From Thermodesulfobacteriota bacterium (GTDB lineage: Bacteria; Desulfobacterota; UBA8473): a DNA stretch of 64,000 nt. Positions 19,901 through 27,955 of the stretch are shown here, in pieces (the first letter of the stretch is position 1; each line of letters begins with the position of its first letter). The stretch covers positions 25,635 through 89,634 of the forward strand of contig JBFLWQ010000012.1 of the NCBI GenBank assembly GCA_040757775.1. Direction: 5' to 3'. The notes beneath the pieces were generated by a model. That model ran no database searches. It had not been told where the DNA came from and saw only the letters and a program-made list of their open reading frames with translations. The position numbers and the translations under genes are program-made.

Positions 19901-20112
19901 GCACAACCAGATGTAGTTATGAGGATATCAGTTCTCCCAGAGGAGTTAAGCTCTTCCCTGAGGGCAGCCAAAACATTCTCTGCACCAGAGGCGATCCCGC
20001 AGGTGCCCATGTGCACCGTGATGAGACAATTACACTTTCCAACCTCCAGTACCGATGACCTGAGAACCTCTCCCTTTATCCTATAAAGATCCTCTATCTT
20101 CAGCTTTTGCAT
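16954..20112 (-). CDS. nuoF: NuoF/HoxF-type diaphorase fused to GltD-like NAD(P)H oxidoreductase
   Basis: 1052 residues with four parts. First is a thioredoxin-like [2Fe-2S] domain (HMGTCG, SGCAGICNREP, residues ~35-85). Second is the NuoF core binding NADH and FMN (GIRGRGGAGFPTGMKWEF near 205, CNADEGDPGA, GAGAFVCGEETAL). Third is an SLBB/[4Fe-4S] region (ESCGKCTPCRVGT near 490). Last, from ~575, is a glutamate-synthase-small-chain-like unit with a cysteine-rich adapter (CQHTCPLGMD, CGRVCDHKCEFKC), an FAD site (IIGAGPSGLTAAKDL), an NADPH-type site (VIGGGNSAIDASR) and a terminal CRCLRC. Two pyridine nucleotide sites and several flavins would allow electron bifurcation or NADH/NADPH exchange with H2 (inference). 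ATG after AAGGAG. Confidence 0.93.
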   Translation of the reverse strand: MQKLKIEDLYRIKGEVLRSSVLEVGKCNCLITVHMGTCGIASGAENVLAALREELNSSGRTDILITTSGCAGICNREPLVTIDRLGEESIKYAEVNEEKARQIFQKHVLGSQVIPEWAFSRGWEQKEKAFEGPPSPGTEAIPSIQQIPFFGLQELRVMRNRGLIQAERIEEYIAMDGYLAAARALYQMSSDEIIKEVKVSGIRGRGGAGFPTGMKWEFCARSRGDIKYVLCNADEGDPGAFMDRCVLESDPHAVLEGMIIAAKAIGSKQGYIYCRAEYPLAVKMLNLAIDQARGYGLLGEDILGSGFSFDLEVYRGAGAFVCGEETALMTSIEGKRGMPRPRPPFPAIQGLWKKPTVLNNVETLASIPQIILNGGKWYAGLGTLRSKGTKVFALTGDVNNVGLVEVPMGTPIGTIVHDIGGGISEGKRFKAVQLGGPSGGCIPAQHLNAPVDYETITQLGAIVGSGGMIVMNEDKCVVDVARFFMEFCQEESCGKCTPCRVGTKKMLEILTRICEGKGEVGDIETLERWASIVQNTALCGLGQTAPNPVLSTLRYFRDEYEAHIREKRCPAIVCSAFFKSPCQHTCPLGMDIPSYIALVRAERLDDAYKILLRTNPFPSVCGRVCDHKCEFKCRRSTLDEPVNIKYLKRFITDNTRRPPVNRVPVTRKGRIAIIGAGPSGLTAAKDLILRGCEVVVFEELPEPGGMLRWGIPEYRLPRDVLRSEIEDILALGVELRCNTKVGRDISWDQVKKESDVIYLAIGAQQSIRVEADGEDLEGIWGAVEYLRELNLGKKPEIGTRVAVIGGGNSAIDASRSALRCGAKEVTILYRRLRQDMPAQEEEIQAAEEEGVKIEYLVAPIRFSGDNGHLQKVICQRMSLGEFDASGRRRPLPIPGAEFSLDVDQVLVAIGQKPVFPFPVEKDDPRISKRGLLEIKKGTKTCVSDSMIYGGGDAVTGPATVVEAIAAGHHAANEIDAAVRKRYTEPPYIPPLEDEIEIPMVIDEETPEIPRIRVPEIPAAERIGNFKEVELGFSSKIAMDEACRCLRCDIQTV

Positions 20113-20206
20113 AGGTAAACTCCTTCTTTAATTGTCTCCCTCATCGATTGGGAGAAAAACCCTTCCGCCTGAGGAAAGACTTCAGTTGGATATTGTGCGG
20201 ATGATG

Positions 20207-20270
20207 CAGGGACAACCCCCAGTGCCCCCCCCTTTGCCAAAGGGGGGGCACTGGGGGGTTACCTGTCCCT
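20207..20270. repeat. Long GC-rich hairpin between nuoE and nuoF
   Basis: AGGGACA...TGTCCCT outer arms enclose a near-perfect stem of AACCCCCAGTGCCCCCC with its complement, roughly 30 paired bases with tiny bulges. A second small stem (CCCCGAT/ATCGGGG) lies at 20284-20300. In the 213-base nuoE-nuoF gap this could attenuate or stabilise the transcript. There is no T-run on the minus strand, so it is not a classical terminator. Confidence 0.65.
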
Positions 20271-20325
20271 TTGTGCCTCAAACCCCGATCCTATCGGGGT
20301 AGCTGACTTTTCAGGATGAACTTGA

Positions 20326-20829
20326 TTAATCATAATTCTCCAAAATTTCAGGTATCTTTGTTGGTTTAACCTGTCTGAAGGTATTATTATCGATAACCAT
20401 TGTTGGGGCAAGACCACAGGCACCCAGACAACGCACAGTGTCCAGGGAAAAACGCCTGTCATCTGTTGTACTCCCGGGGCAAACTCCTAGAATTCCCGAA
20501 AGTTTTTCCATGTTTTTTTTGCCCCCTCTGACATAACATGCCGTTCCAAGACAGACCCTTACAGTATGCCTTCCCCTTGGAACCATCGTAAAAAAAGAAT
20601 AAAAGGTGATAACCCCATAGACCTCGCTAAAAGGAATCCTGAGTCCGGTGGCGATCCTTCTCTGTATGGATTTAGGAAGATACCCGATGGTTTCCTGTAT
20701 CTCCTCCAGAGCAGGTATTAGTGCCCCAGGTTTTCTAGCGTATCGCTCAATGATGGTATCTACAGAAGCCAGCTCTTCTGCAGAAAATTCTTGTTCCTCA
20801 ACTATTTCTGATGTCACATTCTCCACCAC
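20326..20829 (-). CDS. nuoE: NuoE/HoxE-type [2Fe-2S] subunit
   Basis: 167 residues. The four [2Fe-2S] ligands are in VCLGTACYVRGG and VRCLGACGLAP, with the helical N-terminal half (IPALEEIQETIGYLP) typical of the 24-kDa subunit. It works with the NuoF-like protein as the NAD(P)H module of the hydrogenase. The start is GTG with AGGAGG eight bases upstream. First gene of the hydrogen operon. Confidence 0.96.
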   Translation of the reverse strand: MVENVTSEIVEEQEFSAEELASVDTIIERYARKPGALIPALEEIQETIGYLPKSIQRRIATGLRIPFSEVYGVITFYSFFTMVPRGRHTVRVCLGTACYVRGGKKNMEKLSGILGVCPGSTTDDRRFSLDTVRCLGACGLAPTMVIDNNTFRQVKPTKIPEILENYD

Positions 20830-20869
20830 AGAAATTACCTCCTTTTAAGAAGTTACAAAAAATGCCCAC

Positions 20870-20960
20870 TTTGTCATTGCGAATCCCGATGAAATCGGGA
20901 TGAAGCAATCTCTGTGCTTTGCCCTGAGATTGCCTTGTCCCGACTTGTCGGGGAAAGCGA
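20870..20960. repeat. Dispersed TGTCATTGCGA-type intergenic repeat
   Basis: Sequence of the type TGTCATTGCGAATCCCGATG...AAGCAATCTC...CGACTTGTCGGGGAAAGCGAG with two internal stems (TCCCGAT/ATCGGGA and CCCGAC/GTCGGG). Shorter relatives are at 45639-45703 and 59582-59624 (TGTCATTGC ... CTCGCAAAGACA). It lies between the start of nuoE and the shared promoter module, so it would be in the 5' leader of the hydrogen operon. Confidence 0.6.
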
Positions 20961-21001
20961 GTTTTTCAAAGTCTAATATTGTAAAAACTCCCTGTCCTTT
21001 T

Positions 21002-21163
21002 TGAACTCAAGAATTGTGCCAAAAGGGAACTTATTTGATGAAAAAAATAACCAGTTGAAAAGACAGGTTAAATTGGCTGCCAATTATCACAAGAGAAAAG
21101 GATTGTATGGGGGAACGACCTTTCTTGTAAACATCCAGTTTACACTCTGTCAACTGGCGGATA
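21002..21163 (-). promoter_or_regulatory. Sigma-54-like promoter module of the hydrogen operon (module 1)
   Basis: Read on the minus strand: a palindrome TGTAAAC-TGGAT-GTTTACA (21126-21144), an IHF-like TTTCAACTGGTTA, then TTTTGGCACAATTCTTGAG (21008-21024 region), which fits a -24/-12 element except that the -12 dinucleotide is GA instead of GC. The palindrome lies ~105 bases upstream of the -24 box, the usual place of an enhancer site. The whole ~160 bp is repeated ahead of acs (31410-31572) at roughly four-fifths identity by eye, with these three elements best preserved. nuoE begins ~180 bases downstream. Confidence 0.6.
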
Positions 21164-21180
21164 CTTTTTTTAGCGATATG

Positions 21181-23142
21181 TTAGCTCGCGTCCTCTGGTG
21201 TGCCAAAGGGTAATGTAAAGATGAAGTTTATCCACTTACCAACTTCAGATTCTGCCCAGATTACACCTCCGTGCTTAGTAACGATATCCTTTGTAATAAA
21301 GAGGCCCAAGCCTGTACTGCGTGACCTTTCGGGTTTGTCCTGCAATCGTACAAACTTCTGGAATAGCTGCGATATCTTGTCGGAGGAGAGACCTTCTCCC
21401 TCGTTCCATACTTCAAATCTAAAGTTTTTCTCTTCTCTCTTAAAGCCTAGCCTTATTTTCCCGTTATGGCAGCCATACTTCAACGCATTGGTAAGAAGGT
21501 TTTTATAAACTATTAGAAGCAGATTAGGGTCTCCCATGATTGGCAAAGTTTCTGGCAACTCATTCTCGACTATAACGGATTGCTCAGCAACTGTTTGTTC
21601 TAATTCTCCCAGTACGGGATTCACAACGTCACTAATTAAGTCAATTATTTTTGCTTCAACCTTTAATTCTCCTCTCTCTATTTGTGCCAGGTTGAGGTAG
21701 TTACGGGTCATTCTTACGGCTGAGTCAATATTACGCGAGATGCCGTGTATAAGAGCTCCCTGCTTCTCGCTCAAGGGACCAATGAGTCCTGCATCGAGCG
21801 CACGCGCTGAAGTGTAGATTACTCCCAGTGTGTTTTTCAATTCATGCGATACAAATCCTAACATATCAAGGTAGTTGGCATTTAGCTGCTGCAGTGAGGC
21901 ATTAGTATCCTCCAGTTCTATATTGGCAGCTTTAAGTTTCTCTTCCCGGTCGTGCAGACTCGATGCCATTGCATTGAAGGTGCGGGTCAAATCTCGGATC
22001 TCATCGTCTATCAAAGGCTCTTCAACCCTGAGGTTGAGGTCCCCTGTTGCTATTCCTCCAGCAGCATCTGCCAGGCGTCTGAGGGAGCCAGTTAGCCGAC
22101 GTGCGAAGATGAGGCCAACAGCAAGCACAAAGACTGCTGCACCAAATGAAAGACCTCCATAGAATTTCCATAGAGCCAGTTTTATGTCATTGTATTTTTT
22201 AGCAAGGACACCAACATAAAGAATACCTATTACCCTGCCTTCGATGTCGTGAATAGGGTTATATGCGCTTATGTACCAATCATTGACAACGAAGGCCCTG
22301 TCATACCAATTGAGGTTATTTTCGAGTACTTTATCGTAGACATCTGCACTCACACGGGTACCTGTTGCCCTGTTTCCGTTTGCGAATTTTACATTGGTGG
22401 CGATGCGGGTATCCCACTGGAAGATCGTTACGGTGCCTAGGTATCGACCATCGTAAATTTCGTCTTCAAAAACGATGGATCTGATTTTGTCAACAAGCGC
22501 ATGATTTCGGTTGAGAAGAATGCCAGCATGGAGTGCCCCGAGGATATTACCATTTTCATCGTAGATGGGGGCGGCAGCAACAAGCGCCATGCCAGCCGAC
22601 TCGGAAGTCTTCGGACGGAACTTTGCCTTGGGTGTCGGTTCAAACACGATGAAGGCACGTTCTTCGAGATCACCACCTTCAACTCGAAGTCTTCCCGGGC
22701 TGAGGATGGCAAATCCGCTCACACTTTTACCTTTTAATGCGCTGCTGACAAAGGGGTCGTTAGTTAGATAATCACCCTTATTATATGGTTCAACGGTGCG
22801 AACGATAACCTGTCCTCTGGCATCGGTAAGGGATAAAAAATCGAATTCGCACTGTCGTCTCACGGCTTCAAGGGATGCCCGGTGGATCGGAGAATCTGGT
22901 GCGTAGTAGGCACTCTCAACTCGTCTGCCAGTACCAAGCACACCTACAAAAAGGTTTAATTTGTCAAGTTCACCCTGAATAACATTCCATGCTGAGCGTA
23001 GATCAAGGTTCACACGGAGCTGTGCCTCGTTTAATGTAGTGCGATTGATAAGCATTGCTCCAACCAACGCCCCCAGAATTCCAAACAATGCTATGATCAG
23101 TACAAAATTCAGGAAAACTCGCTTGCTCAATTTTATTCGCAT
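21181..23142 (-). CDS. Cache-HAMP histidine kinase
   Basis: 653 residues. N-terminal helix (10-32), a large periplasmic Cache-type sensor (~33-325, with VVRTVEPYNKGDYLTNDPF and YISAYNPIHD), second helix (~330-350), HAMP, coiled coil, and HisKA with the phospho-acceptor in FVSHELKNTLGVIY. The HATPase has NLLTNALKYG, NEGEGLSSDKI and STGLGLFITKD. Small organic ligands are typical for this sensor class. Last gene of the acetate operon, after the 269-aa unknown protein. ATG preceded by AGGTG. Confidence 0.93.
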   Translation of the reverse strand: MRIKLSKRVFLNFVLIIALFGILGALVGAMLINRTTLNEAQLRVNLDLRSAWNVIQGELDKLNLFVGVLGTGRRVESAYYAPDSPIHRASLEAVRRQCEFDFLSLTDARGQVIVRTVEPYNKGDYLTNDPFVSSALKGKSVSGFAILSPGRLRVEGGDLEERAFIVFEPTPKAKFRPKTSESAGMALVAAAPIYDENGNILGALHAGILLNRNHALVDKIRSIVFEDEIYDGRYLGTVTIFQWDTRIATNVKFANGNRATGTRVSADVYDKVLENNLNWYDRAFVVNDWYISAYNPIHDIEGRVIGILYVGVLAKKYNDIKLALWKFYGGLSFGAAVFVLAVGLIFARRLTGSLRRLADAAGGIATGDLNLRVEEPLIDDEIRDLTRTFNAMASSLHDREEKLKAANIELEDTNASLQQLNANYLDMLGFVSHELKNTLGVIYTSARALDAGLIGPLSEKQGALIHGISRNIDSAVRMTRNYLNLAQIERGELKVEAKIIDLISDVVNPVLGELEQTVAEQSVIVENELPETLPIMGDPNLLLIVYKNLLTNALKYGCHNGKIRLGFKREEKNFRFEVWNEGEGLSSDKISQLFQKFVRLQDKPERSRSTGLGLFITKDIVTKHGGVIWAESEVGKWINFIFTLPFGTPEDAS

Positions 23143-23172
23143 ATATGTTCACCTCATAGTTTTTATACAGGT

Positions 23173-23193
23173 TGATTTTTTACGACTTCATCA
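23173..23193. mobile_element. Degenerate MITE end, copy C
   Basis: GATTTTTTACGACTTCATCA matches the right-hand terminus of the MITE at 12631 but has no partner end or convincing target duplication. It lies in the 48-base gap between the kinase at 21181 and the 269-aa gene. Probably a decayed copy. Confidence 0.45.
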
Positions 23194-24000
23194 ATACTGA
23201 GCATTGGGAAAAGTACAAACTTTTCGAGGCTTATCAATCATTTTGTACATTTTTGGGGAAAACCATGCCCCTTCAAGTATTTCGTCGTCAATGTCATTGA
23301 AGATGCCATCGTGGATTGCCCAACTTCGCCCACGGATGGACCTGTGAAACCCTGCCTGTCGAAAGGGAGAAGAGCCATTCAACTTATCATGGAGGATGTT
23401 CCCGGAATGAAAAAGTTCCTGAATGCGTTTCATCCTCAGAAACCCTTCAAAATAAGAAAAGCCATACATCTCATAAATGATCGCGTTATGATAGAAAAGG
23501 GCATCTAAGACGATCGACTTTATTCCCATAATCCTGGCGAAGTGCTCCAGACAATTGATAAATTGGCCGGTTAACCTGAGTCCTCTTCTAACCTGGCCCG
23601 GAGCTAAACCAGCTTTCATAGCTTTTACCTCTTCATTTATATTTCGGGATGCCCGTCCAAAAAGTGTATCCTTACCCATCATATCAACATCAGTGTTAAA
23701 CCTATCGCTATCAGGATCATTCATAATTATAAAATCGAGACAGAGCTGGGTTCTGTCCGTAGTGTCAGATATCTGGGAAAAGAAGACACAATCATGGTCT
23801 GTTACCTCCCGCTTCACTTCGACAATGGCTGCATTGTCTTTAGGCGGACAATAAAATCGAACCAGGCGCTCTTGTCTTTCATTAATGAAGAGAACCGGGC
23901 TAATGCGATAACGATGAAATATTGAAGGTGGAATTATAACGCGATAAAGACCTTCTTTTTCAACATCTGAGAGGTGACTTATTTTATATATCCAGGACAT
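23191..24000 (-). CDS. Protein of unknown function, 269 aa (acetate operon)
   Basis: Not recognised with confidence. No signal peptide or membrane helix. The C-terminal half (LEHFARIMGIKSIVLDALFYHNAIIYEMYGFSY) has a flavour of the last strand and helix of GNAT acetyltransferases, but no acetyl-CoA pyrophosphate loop is evident. The basic tail includes SIRGRSWAIHDG. It sits between a DRTGG/BioD-like protein and a kinase in the operon headed by acs, so a role in acetyl-phosphate/acetyl-CoA sensing or protein acetylation is a guess. Start ATG 24000 has only a weak ribosome site. Confidence 0.75.
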   Translation of the reverse strand: MSWIYKISHLSDVEKEGLYRVIIPPSIFHRYRISPVLFINERQERLVRFYCPPKDNAAIVEVKREVTDHDCVFFSQISDTTDRTQLCLDFIIMNDPDSDRFNTDVDMMGKDTLFGRASRNINEEVKAMKAGLAPGQVRRGLRLTGQFINCLEHFARIMGIKSIVLDALFYHNAIIYEMYGFSYFEGFLRMKRIQELFHSGNILHDKLNGSSPFRQAGFHRSIRGRSWAIHDGIFNDIDDEILEGAWFSPKMYKMIDKPRKVCTFPNAQY

Positions 24001-24023
24001 GTTCTCGCCATCAGGGATTGAGT

Positions 24024-25079
24024 TTAAATAACCTGCCTTACAATCTTTCGGATAGCATCTTCCTCACCCATGAGTTGAAGAAATCGTTTAAGCTTGTAGA
24101 CATCTTTATAAGTGATATGTACTTGCTGATTCTGAATCCTCTCCATGGTATTAAAGGTATCGTAGGGAGCTGAAATCAGCGGGATGCCAAAGTCCTTGCA
24201 AGTATTGATTACAATGGGAGCCGGCTTTCGTCCCCCGGTCAGCAAAATGCCAGTAACAACAGGGGTAACAAAATGTACAGGTGAATTATCCACTGTTGGT
24301 CCAAGAAGGATAATTTTGTTAAAAATCCTGCAGAATAAATTTAACGAACCCTGAAGGTGAGTGGAACTGATGGAGGTACTTTCCACCAGACTATCCATGT
24401 GTTCTTTTCCTGTCAGCACATCGCCCTTAACGATATCAACGATGTGACGAATGGTTAAACAAGCCAGGATCCGATCTTGGGGTACAACAAAGACAACGGG
24501 CAGCCCTCTTTCCTGAAAGAGGGGAACGAGTTTTCGGCGGACAGATTCCAGGCTATCAGGTGAAACCTGATTGATGATTACGATCTTGACCCTTCCGTTC
24601 AAGAATGAATTTACAGCCAGTACTGAATATATAGACATGCTATCACTCTGAAATTTATCGACCAGCAAAACCGGAGAGTCAAACTGGTTTACAAGATTAC
24701 CATCGGGTAAATAAGGGGAGTTAGAGTCATAAAAAATTTGCTCTGACCCCATAATTACAAGAACATCTTTTTCTTCCTTTACAATTTCATAACTTTTTTT
24801 GATGTTTTTAATCTGTTCTTTCCTGGTGGCTTCATCTCCTGGAGATTCTTCCGGGACAACCGGAGAGATGAGTTCTAAATCTTCCTGAAGATAAAGATAC
24901 TCTTTCATTAAAAGGGCATCTTTATCTATTATTCGTCCGTCCTTAATCATGGGACGGGTGACAAAGGGCTTAAAAAAACCTGTCCGCATACCTTTTGAAT
25001 GAAAAATCTCTGCCATAACCCATGCTGCCAAACTCTGTCCCGATTGGTTACCCGTGGAACTAACGAAGACTTTATGCAT
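24024..25079 (-). CDS. BioD-like/DRTGG-domain protein related to phosphotransacetylase N-terminus
   Basis: 351 residues. The N-terminal ~200 residues resemble the dethiobiotin-synthetase-like domain found at the front of long Pta proteins (VFVSSTGNQSGQSLAAWVM, GFFKPF, PVLLVDKF, IINQV). The C-terminal ~130 residues resemble a DRTGG domain (VKGDVLTGKEHMDSLV, GILLTGGRKP). The P-loop lysine is replaced (GNQSGQS), so ATP hydrolysis is doubtful. The catalytic PTA_PTB domain is absent. Co-location with acs suggests a regulatory protein sensing acetyl-phosphate or nucleotide (inference). Confidence 0.75.
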   Translation of the reverse strand: MHKVFVSSTGNQSGQSLAAWVMAEIFHSKGMRTGFFKPFVTRPMIKDGRIIDKDALLMKEYLYLQEDLELISPVVPEESPGDEATRKEQIKNIKKSYEIVKEEKDVLVIMGSEQIFYDSNSPYLPDGNLVNQFDSPVLLVDKFQSDSMSIYSVLAVNSFLNGRVKIVIINQVSPDSLESVRRKLVPLFQERGLPVVFVVPQDRILACLTIRHIVDIVKGDVLTGKEHMDSLVESTSISSTHLQGSLNLFCRIFNKIILLGPTVDNSPVHFVTPVVTGILLTGGRKPAPIVINTCKDFGIPLISAPYDTFNTMERIQNQQVHITYKDVYKLKRFLQLMGEEDAIRKIVRQVI

Positions 25080-25105
25080 TTTCTTTTCCCGGTTATAAAA
25101 ACTAT

Positions 25106-25471
25106 TTATTCCAAAGAATTTTTAACCAACTCAAGGAGACGCTGAGGTGAGATGGGTTTTGGCAAAAACAGGTTGGCACCGGCATCGATACCCTTTTGCG
25201 TATCCTCCTTGCTGCTTTTGGCTGTGAGTATAATAATGGGAACAGTACGGTATAGTTCCATTTCCCTGATTTTTCGGCAGAGTTCGAAGCCATCAATACC
25301 TGGCATGATAATATCCAGTATCATAAGGTCGAATTTCTCCTCACCTACCTTTTCCAGAGCAATATGACCATTCAAGGCGGTTGACACCTCGTAGCCACAG
25401 GGCTTGAGCAGCTCTTCCAGGGCTATCAAAACAAGCTCATCATCATCAACGACAAGAATCTTTTTAGACAT
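25106..25471 (-). CDS. Stand-alone receiver (CheY-like)
   Basis: 121 residues: VVDDDEL, phospho-acceptor in LMILDIIMPG, IILTAKSS and FLPKPISP. No output domain. It overlaps the end of the upstream kinase gene by 8 bases (translational coupling), so this kinase-receiver pair is certain to be co-made. Part of the acs operon. Confidence 0.94.
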   Translation of the reverse strand: MSKKILVVDDDELVLIALEELLKPCGYEVSTALNGHIALEKVGEEKFDLMILDIIMPGIDGFELCRKIREMELYRTVPIIILTAKSSKEDTQKGIDAGANLFLPKPISPQRLLELVKNSLE

Positions 25472-27887
25472 TGCCTGTATTTCCTTTCTCTATTGATTTG
25501 TTGCTGCCAATCGCGGGCAGGATGACCCTGAAGGTAGTTCCCTTTCCCACCTCGCTGTCTACTTCTATCCTGCCTCCATGCTTTTCTACAATACCATAGC
25601 AGATAGAGAGACCAAGTCCTGTCCCGCTCCCCACTTCTTTAGTTGAAAAGAATGGATCAAATATCTTGTACCTAATCTCTGGTGGTATGCCCGGGCCTGT
25701 ATCGGTAAACGAAATAACGACTTCCCCTGGAGCTCCATCTTTATGTCGGTAAAAAGAACGGATTATGAGTTCCTTATCTGATTCCTGCTTATCTAAGGCA
25801 TCCCTGGCATTACTGATGATGTTTAAAAAAACCTGTTCGAGTTGAGAGGCGCTTCCTGTTACATCGGGTAATTGGGAGGAAAAATCCTTTACTATTTTAA
25901 TATTGTGATCGAGGAGTTGCTGTTCAGTTATAAGGAGAGAATTGTTTATCGGTATCCTTATATCTAAAGGTTCAAAATGCGTTTCCGTTTCTCTTGAAAA
26001 CTCCCGGAGATGGTTAACAATAGTGGCGATACGATCATTGCAACGACCTATCAAACCTATCAGTCTTTCATTGGGGCAGTCTTGATGGAGATTCTCTCTG
26101 ATACGATAAAGGATAGTCTGAGATGCCATGAGGGGATTGTTTATTTCATGTGCCACACCTGAAACCAGATCTCCCAGTTCCCGCATTTTAGCGCCCTGAA
26201 TAAGGGATGCCTCAGCTTTCTGGAGATCTGCCTCCAGCTTTCTTTTTTCGGTCAGGTCCTGGAAAATACCCACCGTTCCTATGGTTTCCCCCCTAAAATT
26301 TTTTAAGAGGGCGGCAGACGTATTGATGGGGATTTCCCTGCCATTCCTGTCAACCAGAGTCATCTTATAATTGCTGAATTTATGGTCACGACGGAGGCTG
26401 CTCATGATCTTTCGAGCATCGGCTATTCCCTCCAGATAGAGAATAGAAACGTGTTTACCGATAACTTCCTCCTTTTTAACATGAAGAATATCTTCCAGTC
26501 CTCTGTTAATACGGGTAAGAACCCCTTTCTGGTCAGTTGTTATAATCCCATCTACCGAGCTTTCGAGGATATTTTCTAAATAGTCTTTTGTCTCTTTTAA
26601 TTCTTGTTCCAGACGTTTTCGCTCGGTAATATCCCGTGATATTTCCAGATATCCAAAAAGTTCACCCCTGGCATTCTTCATAGCGGTTATCACTGTCCTG
26701 CCAAGAAATCTTCCGCCGTCCTTTTTCCCTCGCTCTGCCTCTTTTTCTATTGCCCGTCCCCTTCGCAATCCTTGCAATTCTTCTCTTTCAAGGAGGCAAT
26801 CCTCGCTATTAGCATAAGTCTTGGAAATATTCTCTCCGATCATTTCTTCCCTTGTCCACCCGAAAAGGTTTCTGGCGCCCATGTTAAATTCCAGGATTTC
26901 TCCTTCAATATCAATGGCAACAATTGCATATTCAGTGGAACTCTCTAAGATGTTGGTCAACAGTGTCGATATTTTTTTATATTCTTCTTTTGAATCTGCG
27001 AGTTCCTGAGTCCGCTGAGCTACAGCCTGTTCTAAATTTTGGGTGTATTCCTGAATCTGTTCTCCCATACAATTAAAAGAGTGTGCCAGTTGACCGATTT
27101 CATCCTGTTGTGAAATGTTAACCCGAAGAGAGAACTCCCCTTCTGCCATTCGGGATGAAACTCTGGTCAACTGCAGAATTGGACGAGTTAGAAAACGTGC
27201 CAGTATAATCATGAATATCAAGGCTATTCCCAGGCTGGTGGTAGTTAAAATGATAACAGTTTTTTCAGTATCATAAACTGCCTTGAAGATTTCCTCCTCA
27301 TAGCTCCCTGCTGCTATAATCCACCCCAATTGGGACAGGTAGCGAAACTTCACAATTTTTATCCGGGAAGAGGTTTCCCCCAGTTCCACATTAATCCATG
27401 GGTAGCGAATTTCTCCTGTCTTTGATTTTCCCGAGGAGGTCGCCTTTTCAATCATCTCCCTGATAAAATAATTGCCCCTGGAGTCCTTCCAGTGGCTAAT
27501 ATTTTCCCCCTCCTTCGTGGGATGGATGATTAGATTACCCTGCCGGTCAAGTACGTAAGCATAGCCGGTCTTTCCGATAACAATACTTTTCACAATTTCC
27601 CTTATCTTGGAAAGCTGGGTGGGTAGAATTAAGGAAGTATTTTCTACGGCTGATAAGTTGGTTTCACAAAGGGCATAAAGGGTATTAACGATATTTTCCA
27701 ATTTCTGATCTTCCCCTGCTTTTAGAGCTGAACTGAACTCACTTGTTGCGAGGAAAGAGAAAAAGATCAAGGGGATGATAACTAAAAGGGAGATAATAAA
27801 GATGAGTTTGTTCCTGAGTCTCCAGTCAGAAAATTTTTTCATGGGCAAAGGTGGGATAAGAAAGCTATGGTTTATCCAGAGCTTCAT
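25464..27887 (-). CDS. Cache-HAMP-PAS-PAS histidine kinase
   Basis: 807 residues. First helix about residues 28-50, then a periplasmic Cache sensor (to ~225; KTGYAYVLDRQGNLIIHP, GWIIAAGSYEEE), second helix, HAMP (RPILQLTRVSSRMAEGEF), coiled coil, two PAS domains (~315-430 and ~440-560), HisKA with GVAHEINNPLMASQ, and HATPase with NIISNARDAL, DTGPGIPPE and GTGLGLSICYG. An alternative ATG 45 bases in would trim the N-terminus. Paired with the receiver that follows; part of the acetate operon. Confidence 0.94.
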   Translation of the reverse strand: MKLWINHSFLIPPLPMKKFSDWRLRNKLIFIISLLVIIPLIFFSFLATSEFSSALKAGEDQKLENIVNTLYALCETNLSAVENTSLILPTQLSKIREIVKSIVIGKTGYAYVLDRQGNLIIHPTKEGENISHWKDSRGNYFIREMIEKATSSGKSKTGEIRYPWINVELGETSSRIKIVKFRYLSQLGWIIAAGSYEEEIFKAVYDTEKTVIILTTTSLGIALIFMIILARFLTRPILQLTRVSSRMAEGEFSLRVNISQQDEIGQLAHSFNCMGEQIQEYTQNLEQAVAQRTQELADSKEEYKKISTLLTNILESSTEYAIVAIDIEGEILEFNMGARNLFGWTREEMIGENISKTYANSEDCLLEREELQGLRRGRAIEKEAERGKKDGGRFLGRTVITAMKNARGELFGYLEISRDITERKRLEQELKETKDYLENILESSVDGIITTDQKGVLTRINRGLEDILHVKKEEVIGKHVSILYLEGIADARKIMSSLRRDHKFSNYKMTLVDRNGREIPINTSAALLKNFRGETIGTVGIFQDLTEKRKLEADLQKAEASLIQGAKMRELGDLVSGVAHEINNPLMASQTILYRIRENLHQDCPNERLIGLIGRCNDRIATIVNHLREFSRETETHFEPLDIRIPINNSLLITEQQLLDHNIKIVKDFSSQLPDVTGSASQLEQVFLNIISNARDALDKQESDKELIIRSFYRHKDGAPGEVVISFTDTGPGIPPEIRYKIFDPFFSTKEVGSGTGLGLSICYGIVEKHGGRIEVDSEVGKGTTFRVILPAIGSNKSIEKGNTGNV

Positions 27888-27955
27888 AGCTTAACTGTTA
27901 TATTTGTTAACATATTGTTAAAATATATTATTTAACGAAAAAAATCTACCTCTTT

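Noticed and set aside
21001..21213. Short plus-strand open frame over the promoter module
   Set aside because: The second copy of the module has in-frame stops in the same frame, so the conservation is not at protein level.
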